Origin: Microbacterium sp.
GTDB lineage: Bacteria > Actinomycetota > Actinomycetes > Actinomycetales > Microbacteriaceae
Reading direction: 5' to 3'
Assembly: GCF_011620665.1 (NCBI RefSeq)
Contig: NZ_WOYQ01000041.1
Span: forward strand, 1-41,100
Length of the DNA stretch: 41,100 nucleotides
A program made the position numbers and the translations under genes. The notes beneath the pieces were generated by a model. The model was not told the origin of the DNA, made no database searches, and was given only the letters and a program-made list of their open reading frames with translations. This document shows, piece after piece, positions 21,093 through 30,147 of the stretch. The stretch's first letter is position 1, and each line of letters begins with the position of its first letter.

Positions 21093-21098
21093 ACCCTA
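21093..21098 (-). promoter_or_regulatory. -10 box for leaderless trpL
   Basis: Minus-strand TAGGGT, six bases (GACCGC) before ATG 21086. No good -35 hexamer is seen. It is back to back with the ispG promoter, 82 bases apart. Confidence 0.6.
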
Positions 21099-21180
21099 GC
21101 ACGCGGTTGTGCGCCCGATCTCGGCTGCCTTTCGCGGCATCCCCTCAGGCGAGGAAGCACGGGTGCAGTTGCGAGAGCCG

Positions 21181-21186
21181 TAGGCT
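21181..21186 (+). promoter_or_regulatory. -10 box for leaderless ispG
   Basis: TAGGCT, six bases (GGGAGC) before GTG 21193. Confidence 0.6.
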
Positions 21187-21192
21187 GGGAGC

Positions 21193-22344
21193 GTGCCAGC
21201 AGTCAATCTCGGGATGCCGCGTGTGCCGGAGGTTTTGTCCCCCCGCCGCAAGAGCCGTCAGATCAAGGTGGGGAAAGTCCTCGTCGGCGGTGACGCTCCC
21301 ATCAGCGTCCAGTCGATGTGCACCACGCCGACGACGAACATCAACGCGACCCTCCAGCAGATCGCGGAATTGACCGCTTCCGGCTGCGAGATCGTGCGTG
21401 TCGCCGTACCGAGCCAGGACGACGCGGATGTGCTGCCCATCATCGCCAGGAAGAGCCAGATCCCGGTGATCGCCGACATCCACTTCCAGCCGAAGTACGT
21501 CTTCCAGGCGATCGACGCCGGGTGCGCCGCCGTGCGCGTGAACCCGGGCAACATCCGCAAGTTCGACGATCAGGTCGGCGCAATCGCGGCGGCCGCACGG
21601 GCCGCGGGCGTGTCGCTGCGCATCGGCGTGAACGCGGGCTCACTCGATTCGCGCCTGCTGCAGAAGTACGGCAAGGCGACGCCCGAGGCGCTCGCCGAGA
21701 GCGCCGTGTGGGAGGCATCCCTGTTCGAGGAGCACGATTTCCATGACTTCAAGATCTCGGTCAAGCACAACGACCCGATCGTCATGGTCAAGGCCTACCG
21801 CCTGCTCGCGGAGCGGGGCGATTGGCCGCTGCACCTGGGCGTGACTGAAGCCGGTCCCGCTTTCCAGGGCACCATCAAAAGCGCGACGGCGTTCGGCATT
21901 CTGCTGTCCGAGGGCATCGGCGACACGATCCGCGTCTCACTGTCGGCGCCGCCGGCGGAAGAGGTCAAGGTCGGTCACCAGATCCTGCAGTCGCTCAACC
22001 TTCGCGAGCGCAAGCTCGAGATCGTCTCGTGCCCGTCGTGCGGTCGTGCGCAGGTCGACGTCTACACGCTCGCCGATAACGTCACCGAGGGTCTGAAGGA
22101 CATGACGGTGCCGCTTCGGGTCGCCGTCATGGGCTGCGTCGTGAACGGTCCCGGCGAGGCGCGCGAAGCCGATCTCGGTGTCGCGAGCGGCAACGGCAAG
22201 GGGCAGATCTTCGTCAAGGGTGAGGTGATCAAGACCGTGCCCGAGTCCGAGATCGTCGCAACCCTCATCGAAGAAGCGCGGCGGATCGCGGACGAGATGG
22301 GGCCCGGGGCCCCGCTCGGCACCGCACAGGTCGTCACCGCCTGA
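21193..22344 (+). CDS. ispG: 4-hydroxy-3-methylbut-2-enyl diphosphate synthase (GcpE)
   Basis: Late MEP-pathway enzyme that converts MEcPP to HMBPP with a 4Fe-4S cluster. The 383-residue protein has the cluster cysteines in SCPSCGR (Cys280, Cys283) and [11 protein letters not shown] (Cys315), and the TIM-barrel substrate segment [12 protein letters not shown] near the N-terminus, with [18 protein letters not shown]. Length is standard for the two-domain bacterial form. GTG 21193 is fixed by the -10 box six bases upstream. It is followed by the MurE-like gene after 44 bases. Confidence 0.97.
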   Translation: MPAVNLGMPRVPEVLSPRRKSRQIKVGKVLVGGDAPISVQSMCTTPTTNINATLQQIAELTASGCEIVRVAVPSQDDADVLPIIARKSQIPVIADIHFQPKYVFQAIDAGCAAVRVNPGNIRKFDDQVGAIAAAARAAGVSLRIGVNAGSLDSRLLQKYGKATPEALAESAVWEASLFEEHDFHDFKISVKHNDPIVMVKAYRLLAERGDWPLHLGVTEAGPAFQGTIKSATAFGILLSEGIGDTIRVSLSAPPAEEVKVGHQILQSLNLRERKLEIVSCPSCGRAQVDVYTLADNVTEGLKDMTVPLRVAVMGCVVNGPGEAREADLGVASGNGKGQIFVKGEVIKTVPESEIVATLIEEARRIADEMGPGAPLGTAQVVTA

Positions 22345-22388
22345 GCGCCGGACGCCCGCTTTACCACACCCACCGGAGCCGATCAGTC

Positions 22389-23954
22389 ATGAAGCAGAGT
22401 GTGCCCCCTGTGCTGCGTCCGCAGCATCCGACCCCGCGACCTGTCGCCGAGCTGGCGCAGCGCTTCGCGCTGGACGCCGGCGACGACCTGTCCGGGCTGG
22501 AGGCGACCGGCATCACTCTGTCGACGCTTGACCTCCGGCAGGGCGACATCTTCGTCGGCATTCACGGCCTGCGCCGTCACGGGGCGGAGCTGGCGGGTGA
22601 GGCACGTGAGAAGGGCGCCGTCGCAATCGTGACGGATGCCGAGGGCGCTGTCATCGCAGCGGAAAGCGGCCTGCCCATCCTGGTCGCCGACAACCCTCGC
22701 GGGCGTCTCGCCGAGATGTCGTCCTGGGTGTACGGAAATGACGACGCCATGCCGATCATGCTCGGGGTGACCGGCACGAACGGCAAAACCTCGACGGTAC
22801 ATCTGCAGGACGGATTGCTGCAGCAGCTCGGCATTCCGTCGGGCATGTCCTCGTCGGCCCATCGCCACATCAACGGCGAGGTCATCACGGCTCGACTCAC
22901 GACGCCCGAATCGAGTGAGTTGCATGCCCTGATCGCCTACATGAAGGAGCGCGGGGTCGAGATCGTCGCGCTCGAAGTGAGTGTCCAGGCAATCGTCCGG
23001 CACCGCGTGGACGGAGTCGTCTACGACGTCGCGGGGTTCACGAACCTGCAGCACGACCACATGGACGACTTCGCCGACATGGACGAGTACTTGCGCGGAA
23101 AGCTTCCGATGTTCACCGCGGCTCGATCGCGGCGCGCCGTCGTATCGCTCGACACTCCAGCCGGACGCACCGTCCTCGAGCACGCCGACATTCCCGTGAC
23201 GACGATCGCGACTCCGCAGATCGCCGAGGACCCCGAACTGGCGGCCACCGCGGACTGGACGGTGCGGATGCTCTCGGGCATGATCAACGCGACCGAGCTC
23301 GAGCTGACCGGACCCGGCGGACGCCGGCTCGTGACGACGGTCCCGGCGACGGGGCCGCACATGGCCGCCAACGCGGGCATGGCGATCGTCATGCTCGTCG
23401 AGGCGGGGGTGGACTGGAATCGCCTCTCCGACACCCTTGCGCGGGACGGCGGCATTCGCACGACGCTGCCGGGCCGGACAGAACTGGTGACGACGGGACG
23501 CGGCCCCAAGGTGTACCTCGATTTCGGCCACACACCCGCCGGGTTCGAGATGACGGCGCGCGCCGTGCGCGCCCAGACGCCCGGACGACTGCTCGTGCTG
23601 TTCGGCGCCGATGGATCGCGCGACACGACCAAGCGCCCGGGAATGGGTCTGGCCGCAGCGCGCAACAGCGATATCGCGATCATCACCGACCACCACCCTC
23701 GGTGGGAGGATGCCGCCGCGATCCGCGACGGTCTGTACGCGGGCGCCTCGCAGCATCCACCCGCGGGCGGTTTGTACAACATCTCGCCGCCCGAGGATGC
23801 GATCGTCACGGCAGTCTCGCTCGTCGGCGAGGGCGATGCGATCCTCTGGTTCGGCCCCGGTCATCAGGACTTCCGCGAGATCCAGGGCGTGCGCACGCCG
23901 TACAACCCCCGCGAGCTCATGCTGGCTGCGCTGCGCGACGCCGGCTGGGGCTGA
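22389..23954 (+). CDS. Mur ligase family protein, MurE-like
   Basis: ATP-dependent amide ligase of the MurC-F type; 521 residues. The P-loop is GVTGTNGKTST (126-136, Lys133), then TTPESSEL, EVSVQAIVRHRVDG and GFTNLQHDHMDDF. Lys238 in EYLRGKLPMF fits the carbamoylated lysine. The C-terminal domain has FGADGSRDTTKRPGMG and, where MurE proteins have the amino-acid-selecting DNPR, the string DHHPR (434-438). It is therefore MurE-like but divergent at the third-residue site. It could be the cell's MurE, but in this group a murE normally lies in the division/cell-wall cluster, so a second ligase acting on an unusual peptidoglycan residue or on another substrate is equally possible. It lies between ispG and proS with no evident promoter of its own. 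Confidence 0.82.
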   Translation: MKQSVPPVLRPQHPTPRPVAELAQRFALDAGDDLSGLEATGITLSTLDLRQGDIFVGIHGLRRHGAELAGEAREKGAVAIVTDAEGAVIAAESGLPILVADNPRGRLAEMSSWVYGNDDAMPIMLGVTGTNGKTSTVHLQDGLLQQLGIPSGMSSSAHRHINGEVITARLTTPESSELHALIAYMKERGVEIVALEVSVQAIVRHRVDGVVYDVAGFTNLQHDHMDDFADMDEYLRGKLPMFTAARSRRAVVSLDTPAGRTVLEHADIPVTTIATPQIAEDPELAATADWTVRMLSGMINATELELTGPGGRRLVTTVPATGPHMAANAGMAIVMLVEAGVDWNRLSDTLARDGGIRTTLPGRTELVTTGRGPKVYLDFGHTPAGFEMTARAVRAQTPGRLLVLFGADGSRDTTKRPGMGLAAARNSDIAIITDHHPRWEDAAAIRDGLYAGASQHPPAGGLYNISPPEDAIVTAVSLVGEGDAILWFGPGHQDFREIQGVRTPYNPRELMLAALRDAGWG

Positions 23955-24027
23955 GGCAGGGAACCGGACACTTCCCGTGCCGCGGCGGCGTCCCCCGCAC
24001 GCGAGAGGTCGCGAGGTGTCACGCGAC

Positions 24028-24033
24028 TAGGCT
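24028..24033 (+). promoter_or_regulatory. -10 box for proS
   Basis: TAGGCT, eight bases (TGACGCTC) before GTG 24042; it supports GTG 24042 over the in-frame TTG 24033, which overlaps the box. Confidence 0.5.
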
Positions 24034-24041
24034 TGACGCTC

Positions 24042-25796
24042 GTGGTCACTCGTCTCAGCACCTTCTTCCTCCGCACGCTCCGCGAAGATCCGGCCGATGC
24101 CGAAGTCACCAGTCACCGGCTCCTCGTCCGCGCAGGCTACATCCGGCGTGCGGCGCCCGGGATCTTCACGTGGCTGCCCCTGGGGCTGAAGGTCAAGGCG
24201 AAGATCGAGGGCATCATCCGTGACGAGATGGCAGCCGCCGGGGCGTTCGAGGTGCACTTCCCGGCGCTCCTTCCGCGCGACCCGTACGAGCAGTCCGGGC
24301 GGTGGACGTCATACGGCGACGGGATCTTCCGGCTCCAGGACCGGCGCGGCGCCGACTACCTGCTCGCGCCGACGCACGAGGAGATGTTCACTCTCCTCGT
24401 GAAGGATCTCTACTCCTCCTACAAGGACCTTCCCCTGACGATCTATCAGATCCAGGACAAGTACCGCGACGAGGCGCGTCCGCGCGCAGGACTCCTGCGC
24501 GGACGCGAGTTCACGATGAAGGACGCCTACTCGTTCGACTACACGGACGAGGGTCAGGATGCCTCCTACCAGGCGCAGCGCGATGCTTACGAGCGCATCT
24601 TCCAGCGCCTCGGCCTGGACTACGTCATCGTCGCTGCCGACAACGGCCTGATGGGGGGCGCGCGCAGCGAGGAGTTCCTGCATCCGATCGCCGTAGGCGA
24701 GGACACGTTCGTCCGTTCGGCGAACGGCTATGCCGCCAACGTCGAGGCGTTCACGACGGTCGCCCCGGAGCCGATCGGATTCGAGGGGCTTCCTGCGCCG
24801 GTGATCTTCGACTCGCCGAACACGCCCACGATCGACTCGCTCGTCGCGCACGCCAACGCCGTGCTGGAGGGTGACTACGCCGCGGCCGACACACTGAAGA
24901 ATGTCGTCCTCGCCCTCACTCATCTCGACGGCTCCCGCGAGCTCGTCGTCGTGGGTCTTCCGGGCGATCGCGAGGTCGACGACAAGCGTGCCGAGGTGGC
25001 TTTCGCTCCCGCTGCGGTCGAGGCCGCGACGCCCGAGGACTTCGAGAAGCACCCGCTGCTGGTCAAGGGCTACATCGGTCCCTGGTCGCCGGAGGGGGCG
25101 ATCCTCGGCGAGGAGTCGGCCACCGGCATCCGCTACCTTCTGGACCCGCGGGTCGTGGACGGCACGGCGTGGATCACGGGTGCGAACATCGATCAGAAGC
25201 ACGTGCACTCGCTCGTCGCGGGTCGCGACTTCGACGGCGATGGGTTCGTCGAGGTCGCGAACGTCCGCGCCGGTGACCCGGCGCCGGATGGTTCGGGACC
25301 CGTCGAGATCGCACGCGGCATGGAAATCGGCCATGTGTTCGCGCTCGGCCGCTTCTTCGCCGAGACTCTGGGGCTCAGGGTGCTCGACGAGAACGGCAAG
25401 CTCGTCACCGTGACGATGGGCTCCTACGGCATCGGGGTGACCCGCATCCTGGCGATTCTCGCCGAGCTCAACAATGATGCCAAGGGTCTCGTCTGGCCGG
25501 CGTCGGTCGCACCGTTCGACGTGCACGTCGTCGCGACGGGTCGCGGCGCGGCGGCGTTCGATCTGGCCGAGCAGGTGTCGGCGCAGCTGGATGCCGCGGG
25601 GCTCGACGTTCTCTACGACGACCGCCCCAAGGTGTCGCCCGGCGTCAAGTTCGGTGACGCCGAGCTCGTCGGCGTGCCGCAGATCGTCATCGTCGGCCGC
25701 GGGGCCCCGGACGGCGAGGTGGAGCTCTGGGATCGGCGCACGGGCGACCGCGAGGTCGTTCCGGCCACGGAGGCCGTGGCGCGGCTGAGCACCTGA
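24042..25796 (+). CDS. proS: prolyl-tRNA synthetase (bacterial type with editing domain)
   Basis: Charges tRNA-Pro with proline. The 584-residue class II enzyme has motif 1 around [17 protein letters not shown], motif 2 at [24 protein letters not shown], the inserted editing domain between motifs 2 and 3 (about residues 220-400, including [17 protein letters not shown]), motif 3 at [12 protein letters not shown], and the C-terminal anticodon-binding domain (VHVVATGRG... [14 protein letters not shown]). This is the bacterial rather than archaeal/eukaryotic type. GTG 24042 gives the start [20 protein letters not shown]. It ends 108 bases before nusA. Confidence 0.97.
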   Translation: MVTRLSTFFLRTLREDPADAEVTSHRLLVRAGYIRRAAPGIFTWLPLGLKVKAKIEGIIRDEMAAAGAFEVHFPALLPRDPYEQSGRWTSYGDGIFRLQDRRGADYLLAPTHEEMFTLLVKDLYSSYKDLPLTIYQIQDKYRDEARPRAGLLRGREFTMKDAYSFDYTDEGQDASYQAQRDAYERIFQRLGLDYVIVAADNGLMGGARSEEFLHPIAVGEDTFVRSANGYAANVEAFTTVAPEPIGFEGLPAPVIFDSPNTPTIDSLVAHANAVLEGDYAAADTLKNVVLALTHLDGSRELVVVGLPGDREVDDKRAEVAFAPAAVEAATPEDFEKHPLLVKGYIGPWSPEGAILGEESATGIRYLLDPRVVDGTAWITGANIDQKHVHSLVAGRDFDGDGFVEVANVRAGDPAPDGSGPVEIARGMEIGHVFALGRFFAETLGLRVLDENGKLVTVTMGSYGIGVTRILAILAELNNDAKGLVWPASVAPFDVHVVATGRGAAAFDLAEQVSAQLDAAGLDVLYDDRPKVSPGVKFGDAELVGVPQIVIVGRGAPDGEVELWDRRTGDREVVPATEAVARLST

Positions 25797-25804
25797 CCTC
25801 GCGG

Positions 25805-25823
25805 GGGGATTCCCGGCATCCCC
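25805..25823 (+). terminator. GC hairpin after proS
   Basis: GGGGAT (25805-25810), seven-base loop, ATCCCC (25818-25823). No T run follows, so it may be a weak terminator or only mRNA structure. Confidence 0.3.
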
Positions 25824-25844
25824 GTCCGGCGGAGCGCCATCGGG

Positions 25845-25850
25845 TAACGT
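25845..25850 (+). promoter_or_regulatory. putative -10 box for the nusA-infB operon
   Basis: TAACGT in the proS-nusA gap would give a 5' untranslated region of about 48 bases containing AGGGAGG at 25893-25899. No clear -35. Confidence 0.35.
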
Positions 25851-25904
25851 TGACGGGATGGCGCCGGGGTGACCGGGCGTCGAGAGCTGAATAGGGAGGC
25901 CAAT

Positions 25905-26894
25905 GTGGATATCGATCTGGGACTGCTGCGCACGGTGGAGCGCGAGAAGGAGATCCCCTTTGAAGAGCTGGTCCACATCATCGAGCAGGCGATTCTCACT
26001 GCCTACGCCAAGCACTCCTCTCCAACGGGAGAACTCCCCGATGGTACCCGCGCGGTGCTCGACCGCAAGACCGGTCATGTCGCCGTCTTCATGCCGCTTC
26101 TCGACGAGGACGGCGCCGTCATCGGGGAGGAAGAATCCACGCCCGATGATTTCGGTCGCATCGCGGCGTTCGCCGCCAAGCAGGTGATCAGCCAGCGATT
26201 GCGCGACATCGCTGACGACGCGATCCTGGGCGAGTTCCGCGGAAAGGAAGGCGACATCGTCGCCGGCGTGATCCAGCAGGGCCCGAATCCGCGCATGGTG
26301 CACGTCGATCTCGGAACGATCGAGGCGATCCTCCCGCCCGAAGAACAGGTCGCCGGCGAGGAGTATCCGCACGGCGCGCGCCTGCGTGTGTACGTCACGG
26401 GTGTGTCGAAGGGCACGAAAGGCCCGCAGATCACGGTTTCGCGCACGCATCCGGGCTTGGTCCGCAAACTCTTCGCACTCGAGGTGCCCGAGATCGCGTC
26501 CGGACTCGTGGAGATCGTCGCGCTCGCCCGCGAGGCCGGTCACCGGACGAAGATCGCCGTGAAGGCGAACGATCCCGCCATCAACGCGAAGGGCGCGTGC
26601 ATCGGCGAACTCGGACGGCGGGTGCGGGCTGTCACGGAAGAGCTCGGCGGCGAGAAGATCGACATCGTGGACTACGACCCCGAACTCGCGAGGTTTGTCG
26701 CGAATGCGCTGTCACCGGCGAAGGTCACGTCCAGCTTCGTGCTGGACGCCACGATCAAGGCCGTCCGCGCGCTCGTTCCGGACTACCAGCTGTCCCTGGC
26801 GATCGGCAAGGAGGGGCAGAATGCCCGCCTCGCGGCCAAGCTCACGGGCGCCAAGATCGACATCCAGCCGGACAGCATCTTGGAAGACGCGTAA
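25905..26894 (+). CDS. nusA: transcription termination/antitermination factor NusA
   Basis: Binds RNA polymerase and nascent RNA to control pausing, termination and antitermination. The 329-residue protein has the N-terminal polymerase-binding domain (MDIDLGLLRTVEREKEIPFE, to about residue 105), an S1 domain (about 115-180, GDIVAGVIQQGPNPRMVHVDLG) and two KH domains (about 185-329) with the sites DPAINAKGACIGELGRRVRAV and IGKEGQNARLAAKL. It lacks the C-terminal acidic repeats of enterobacteria, as is usual for Actinobacteria. GTG 25905 has AGGGAGG five bases upstream. rimP, the common upstream partner, is absent from the gap. Confidence 0.97.
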   Translation: MDIDLGLLRTVEREKEIPFEELVHIIEQAILTAYAKHSSPTGELPDGTRAVLDRKTGHVAVFMPLLDEDGAVIGEEESTPDDFGRIAAFAAKQVISQRLRDIADDAILGEFRGKEGDIVAGVIQQGPNPRMVHVDLGTIEAILPPEEQVAGEEYPHGARLRVYVTGVSKGTKGPQITVSRTHPGLVRKLFALEVPEIASGLVEIVALAREAGHRTKIAVKANDPAINAKGACIGELGRRVRAVTEELGGEKIDIVDYDPELARFVANALSPAKVTSSFVLDATIKAVRALVPDYQLSLAIGKEGQNARLAAKLTGAKIDIQPDSILEDA

Positions 26895-26903
26895 CGGGTT
26901 AGG

Positions 26904-27155
26904 ATGGAACCTGTTCGAACGTGCGTGGGGTGCCGCGCGCGCGCTCCCCGTTCCACTCTCCTTCGGGTCGTGGAGCAGGGCGGTGCCCTCGTCGCAGACG
27001 AGAGGGCCGTCCTCCCCGGGCGGGGCGCGTGGGTGCACGCCACGGAAGCGTGCGTGGGCGCTGCCATCCGGCGTCGCGGATTCGAGCGTGCATTGCGTGT
27101 GTCCGGTCCGCTGGACATGCAGACCTTTCCCACCACCTACCAGCGAAACGGCTGA
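26904..27155 (+). CDS. ylxR: YlxR/RnpM family RNA-binding protein (DUF448)
   Basis: Small basic protein (83 residues) encoded between nusA and infB in most Gram-positives. It has the family pattern RTCVGCRARAPRSTLLRVV and GRGAWVHATEACVGAAIRRRGF. In Firmicutes YlxR (RnpM) binds RNase P RNA and modulates its activity; whether this applies in Actinobacteria is not shown. The ATG is 9 bases after the nusA stop codon. GGGTTAGGATGG spans the start, so a TAGGAT box overlaps it, but operon expression is the simpler view. Confidence 0.88.
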   Translation: MEPVRTCVGCRARAPRSTLLRVVEQGGALVADERAVLPGRGAWVHATEACVGAAIRRRGFERALRVSGPLDMQTFPTTYQRNG

Positions 27156-27215
27156 ACGGCTATGGACTCACAGTGAACGGCTCGAAATGAGACCCGTCCG
27201 CATTTAACGGTCTGC

Positions 27216-27240
27216 CCTGTCCGGGGAGGCCTCAGACAGG
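27216..27240 (+). promoter_or_regulatory. hairpin at the infB ribosome binding site
   Basis: CCTGTC (27216-27221) pairs with GACAGG (27235-27240), whose last bases are part of the AGGAG Shine-Dalgarno (27238-27242). The self-complementary GAGGCCTC (27226-27233) lies inside. The stem could limit ribosome access to infB. Confidence 0.35.
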
Positions 27241-27246
27241 AGAATT

Positions 27247-30006
27247 GTGGCAAACGCCAAACCGCGTGTGCACGAGATCGCTTCAGAACTCGGCGTAGAC
27301 AGCAAGGTCGCACTTGCAAAGCTGAAGGAGCTCGGCGAGTTCGTCAAGAGTCCCTCGTCCACCATCGAGCCACCCGTGGCTCGCAAGCTCCGCGCCGCCC
27401 TCGAGGCTGACGGCGCCGCTACGCCCGGTGCATCAGCGGTCGCCAAGCCCGCGGCGGCTGCTGCGCGCCCGTCCGCGGGACCTCGGCCCGGGCCCGCGCG
27501 ACCGAGCGCGCCCGCTCCGGCACCGGCCGTACCCGCTGCGGCGCCGGCGGCGCCCGCCGCCCCGGCGCCGCGGGCTGCGTCCGCTCCCGCGACGCCGACT
27601 CCGGAGGCGGCTCCCTCGGCTCCGGTGCCACCCGCCCCCGGCCAGAGCGAGGCTCCGCGTCCCGGCGGTGTCACACGTCCGGGCAACAACCCGTTCGCAT
27701 CGGCGCAGGGCATGGGCCAGCGGCCGGCCGGACCACGTCCGGGGAACAACCCGTTCGCATCGGCGCAGGGCATGGGCCAGCGTCCGACCCCCGGCAACAT
27801 CCCCCGCCCGCAGGCCCCGCGACCGGGCGCACCCCGTCCCGGGGCTCCACGCCCCGGCGGTGCCGGTCGTCCCGGTGGTGCCGGTCGTCCCGGCGCTCCG
27901 TTCCAGCAGCGTCCCGGCGGTCCCGGTCGTCCCGGCGGCGCCGGCGGCGCGGGTGGCGGTTTCCAGCGTCCGGGTGCTCCCGGCGCGGGCGCACCGGCGG
28001 GCGGGTTCGCCGGTCGTCCCGGCGGCGGAGGCGGTCGGGGCCGCGGCCCCGGCGGTGGTACGGCGGGTGCTTTCGGCAAGGGCGGCGGCAAGTCCAAGCA
28101 GCGCAAGTCGCGTCGCGCGAAACGGCAAGAGTTCGAAATGCGGGACGCCCCGGTCGTCGGCGGCGTCAACGTCTCCCGCGGCAATGGCGAGATCATCCGC
28201 ATGCGTCGCGGCGCATCGATCTCGGACTTCGCCGACAAGATCGAGACGCTGACCGGTTACACCGTCCAGCCCGGCACGCTCGTGACCATCCTCTTCAACC
28301 TCGGCGAAATGGCCACGGCCACCGAGTCGCTGGACGAGGCCACGTTCGAGGTGCTCGGCGCCGAACTCGGCTACAAGATTCAGATGGTCTCTCCCGAGGA
28401 CGAGGACAAGGAGCTGCTCGAGAGCTTCGGCCTCGACCTCGAGGCTGAGCTGGAGGCCGAGAGCGAAGACGACCTCGAGATCCGTCCCCCGGTGGTCACC
28501 GTCATGGGTCACGTCGATCACGGCAAGACCCGACTGCTCGACGCCATCCGCCAGACCAACGTCGTGGCCGGTGAGGCCGGTGGAATCACCCAGCACATCG
28601 GTGCTTACCAGGTGTGGACCGAGCACGAGGGCATCGAGCGTGCGATCACATTCATCGACACCCCCGGTCACGAAGCCTTCACGGCGATGCGTGCCCGTGG
28701 TGCGCAGGTCACCGACCTCGCAATCCTGGTGGTCGCGGCCGACGACGGCATCATGCCGCAGACGGTGGAGGCGCTCAACCATGCGCAGGCGGCGAATGTG
28801 CCGATCGTGGTGGCCGTCAACAAGATCGACAAGCCCGACGCGAACCCCGCCAAGGTGCGTCAGCAGCTCACCGAGTACGGTCTGGTCGCCGAGGAGTATG
28901 GCGGAGACGTCATGTTCGTGGACGTCTCGGCGCGTGCCGGTACGAACATCCAGGCGCTCTTGGATGCCGTGCTTCTGACCGCCGACGCAGGTCTCGACCT
29001 CACGGCCAACCCGAACAAGGCGGCACGCGGTGTCGCGATCGAAGCGAAACTCGACAAGGGTCGCGGGTCGGTCGCCACCGTGCTGATCCAATCCGGAACG
29101 CTGCACGTGGGCGATTCGATCGTCGCGGGCACGGCGTACGGTCGAGTGCGTGCCATGGCCGACGAGAACGGAGAGGCGGTGCTCGAGGCCTTCCCGTCGC
29201 GACCCGTCCAGGTTCAGGGTCTGAACTCGGTGCCGCGCGCCGGCGACACGTTCATCGTCACGGACGATGACCGTCTCGCCCGCCAGATCGCCGAGAAGCG
29301 TGAAGCCGCCGAACGCAACGCCCAGCTGGCCAAGGCGCGCAAGCGCATTTCGCTCGAGGACTTCACCCGCGCTCTCGAAGAGGGCAAGGTCGAGTCCCTG
29401 AACCTCATCATCAAGGGTGACGTCTCGGGTGCCGTCGAGGCCCTCGAAGAGTCGCTCCTCAAGATCGAGGTCGATGATTCGGTGCAGTTGCGCATCATCC
29501 ACCGCGGCGTCGGTGCGGTCACGGAGTCCGACATCAATCTGGCGACGATCGACAACGCGATCGTCATCGGCTTCAACGTCCGCCCCGATGCAAAGGCGCG
29601 AGAGCGCGCCTCCCGCGAGGGCGTGGACGTGCGTTTCTACTCCGTCATCTACAACGCGATCGACGATGTCGAGCAGTCGCTCAAGGGCCTCCTCAAGCCG
29701 GAGTACGAAGAGATCCAGTCGGGTGTCGCCGAGATCCGCGAGGTGTTCCGCTCGTCGAAGTTCGGCAACATCGCCGGCGTCATCGTGCGATCGGGGACGA
29801 TCACCCGCAATGCCAAGGCGCGCGTCATCCGCGATGGAGTGGTGCTCGCCGATGGCTTGGCGATCGAGTCGCTGCGCCGGTTCAAGGACGACGTCACGGA
29901 GGTCCGGACGGACTTCGAGGCGGGTATCGGACTGGGCAAGTTCAACGACATCCAGATCGGCGATGAGATCGAGACGATCGAGATGGTGGAGAAGCCGCGA
30001 GGCTGA
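27247..30006 (+). CDS. infB: translation initiation factor IF-2
   Basis: GTPase that brings initiator tRNA to the 30S subunit and joins the subunits. The 919-residue protein has an N-terminal IF2_N domain ([20 protein letters not shown]), a long Pro/Ala/Gly/Arg-rich linker (about residues 55-280), and the core: G1 GHVDHGKT (421-428), G3 DTPGHE (from Asp471), G4 NKID (525-528), then the EF-Tu-like domain 2 and C-terminal IF2 domains. GTG 27247 has AGGAG four bases upstream. The linker holds a near-identical 20-residue tandem repeat and a GRPG-rich tract. Confidence 0.98.
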   Translation: MANAKPRVHEIASELGVDSKVALAKLKELGEFVKSPSSTIEPPVARKLRAALEADGAATPGASAVAKPAAAAARPSAGPRPGPARPSAPAPAPAVPAAAPAAPAAPAPRAASAPATPTPEAAPSAPVPPAPGQSEAPRPGGVTRPGNNPFASAQGMGQRPAGPRPGNNPFASAQGMGQRPTPGNIPRPQAPRPGAPRPGAPRPGGAGRPGGAGRPGAPFQQRPGGPGRPGGAGGAGGGFQRPGAPGAGAPAGGFAGRPGGGGGRGRGPGGGTAGAFGKGGGKSKQRKSRRAKRQEFEMRDAPVVGGVNVSRGNGEIIRMRRGASISDFADKIETLTGYTVQPGTLVTILFNLGEMATATESLDEATFEVLGAELGYKIQMVSPEDEDKELLESFGLDLEAELEAESEDDLEIRPPVVTVMGHVDHGKTRLLDAIRQTNVVAGEAGGITQHIGAYQVWTEHEGIERAITFIDTPGHEAFTAMRARGAQVTDLAILVVAADDGIMPQTVEALNHAQAANVPIVVAVNKIDKPDANPAKVRQQLTEYGLVAEEYGGDVMFVDVSARAGTNIQALLDAVLLTADAGLDLTANPNKAARGVAIEAKLDKGRGSVATVLIQSGTLHVGDSIVAGTAYGRVRAMADENGEAVLEAFPSRPVQVQGLNSVPRAGDTFIVTDDDRLARQIAEKREAAERNAQLAKARKRISLEDFTRALEEGKVESLNLIIKGDVSGAVEALEESLLKIEVDDSVQLRIIHRGVGAVTESDINLATIDNAIVIGFNVRPDAKARERASREGVDVRFYSVIYNAIDDVEQSLKGLLKPEYEEIQSGVAEIREVFRSSKFGNIAGVIVRSGTITRNAKARVIRDGVVLADGLAIESLRRFKDDVTEVRTDFEAGIGLGKFNDIQIGDEIETIEMVEKPRG
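27674..27782 (+). repeat. 60-base tandem repeat inside the infB linker
   Basis: Two 49-base copies at a 60-base period (27674-27722 and 27734-27782) differ at only one position (27684 C, 27744 G). They encode [16 protein letters not shown] twice. Near-identity at silent sites suggests a recent duplication or gene-conversion event in the disordered linker. Confidence 0.9.
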
Positions 30007-30147
30007 TCCACTCATTCGACGGCTCCGGTGGGGAGTGCCGCTCTGCCAGAGGGATCCTCAGGATCTCTCCGGCCGAGCGGCGCCCCTCGCCTCGGCCCGC
30101 CGGATCGCCCCGTCACGGTGTGACAGAAGGAAGAAGGAGTAGTCCAG

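Noticed and set aside
20957..21160. N-terminal extension of the anthranilate synthase to 21160
   Set aside because: It would run through the leader peptide and terminator, and the extra residues are Arg/Pro-rich noise; ATG 20956 has a good ribosome site.
22383..23864. Minus-strand open frame opposite the MurE-like gene (493 codons)
   Set aside because: The plus-strand protein has intact ligase motifs; the antisense frame has none.
24033..24041. TTG 24033 as proS start
   Set aside because: It overlaps the TAGGCT -10 box; GTG 24042 gives the expected N-terminus.
24309..26543. Long minus-strand open frame across proS and nusA (744 codons)
   Set aside because: It spans two certain genes and their gap on the other strand, with no domain and no ribosome site.
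27674..27782. Repeat array as a CRISPR
   Set aside because: Only two copies, in frame, inside the infB linker.
27433..30015. Long minus-strand open frame opposite infB (860 codons)
   Set aside because: It mirrors infB, has low-complexity Arg/Asp-rich translation and no known domain; long antisense frames are common in GC-rich coding DNA.
30053..30065. GATCCT-C-AGGATC palindrome before rbfA as an operator
   Set aside because: A single short palindrome within an operon, with no promoter beside it; too little support.
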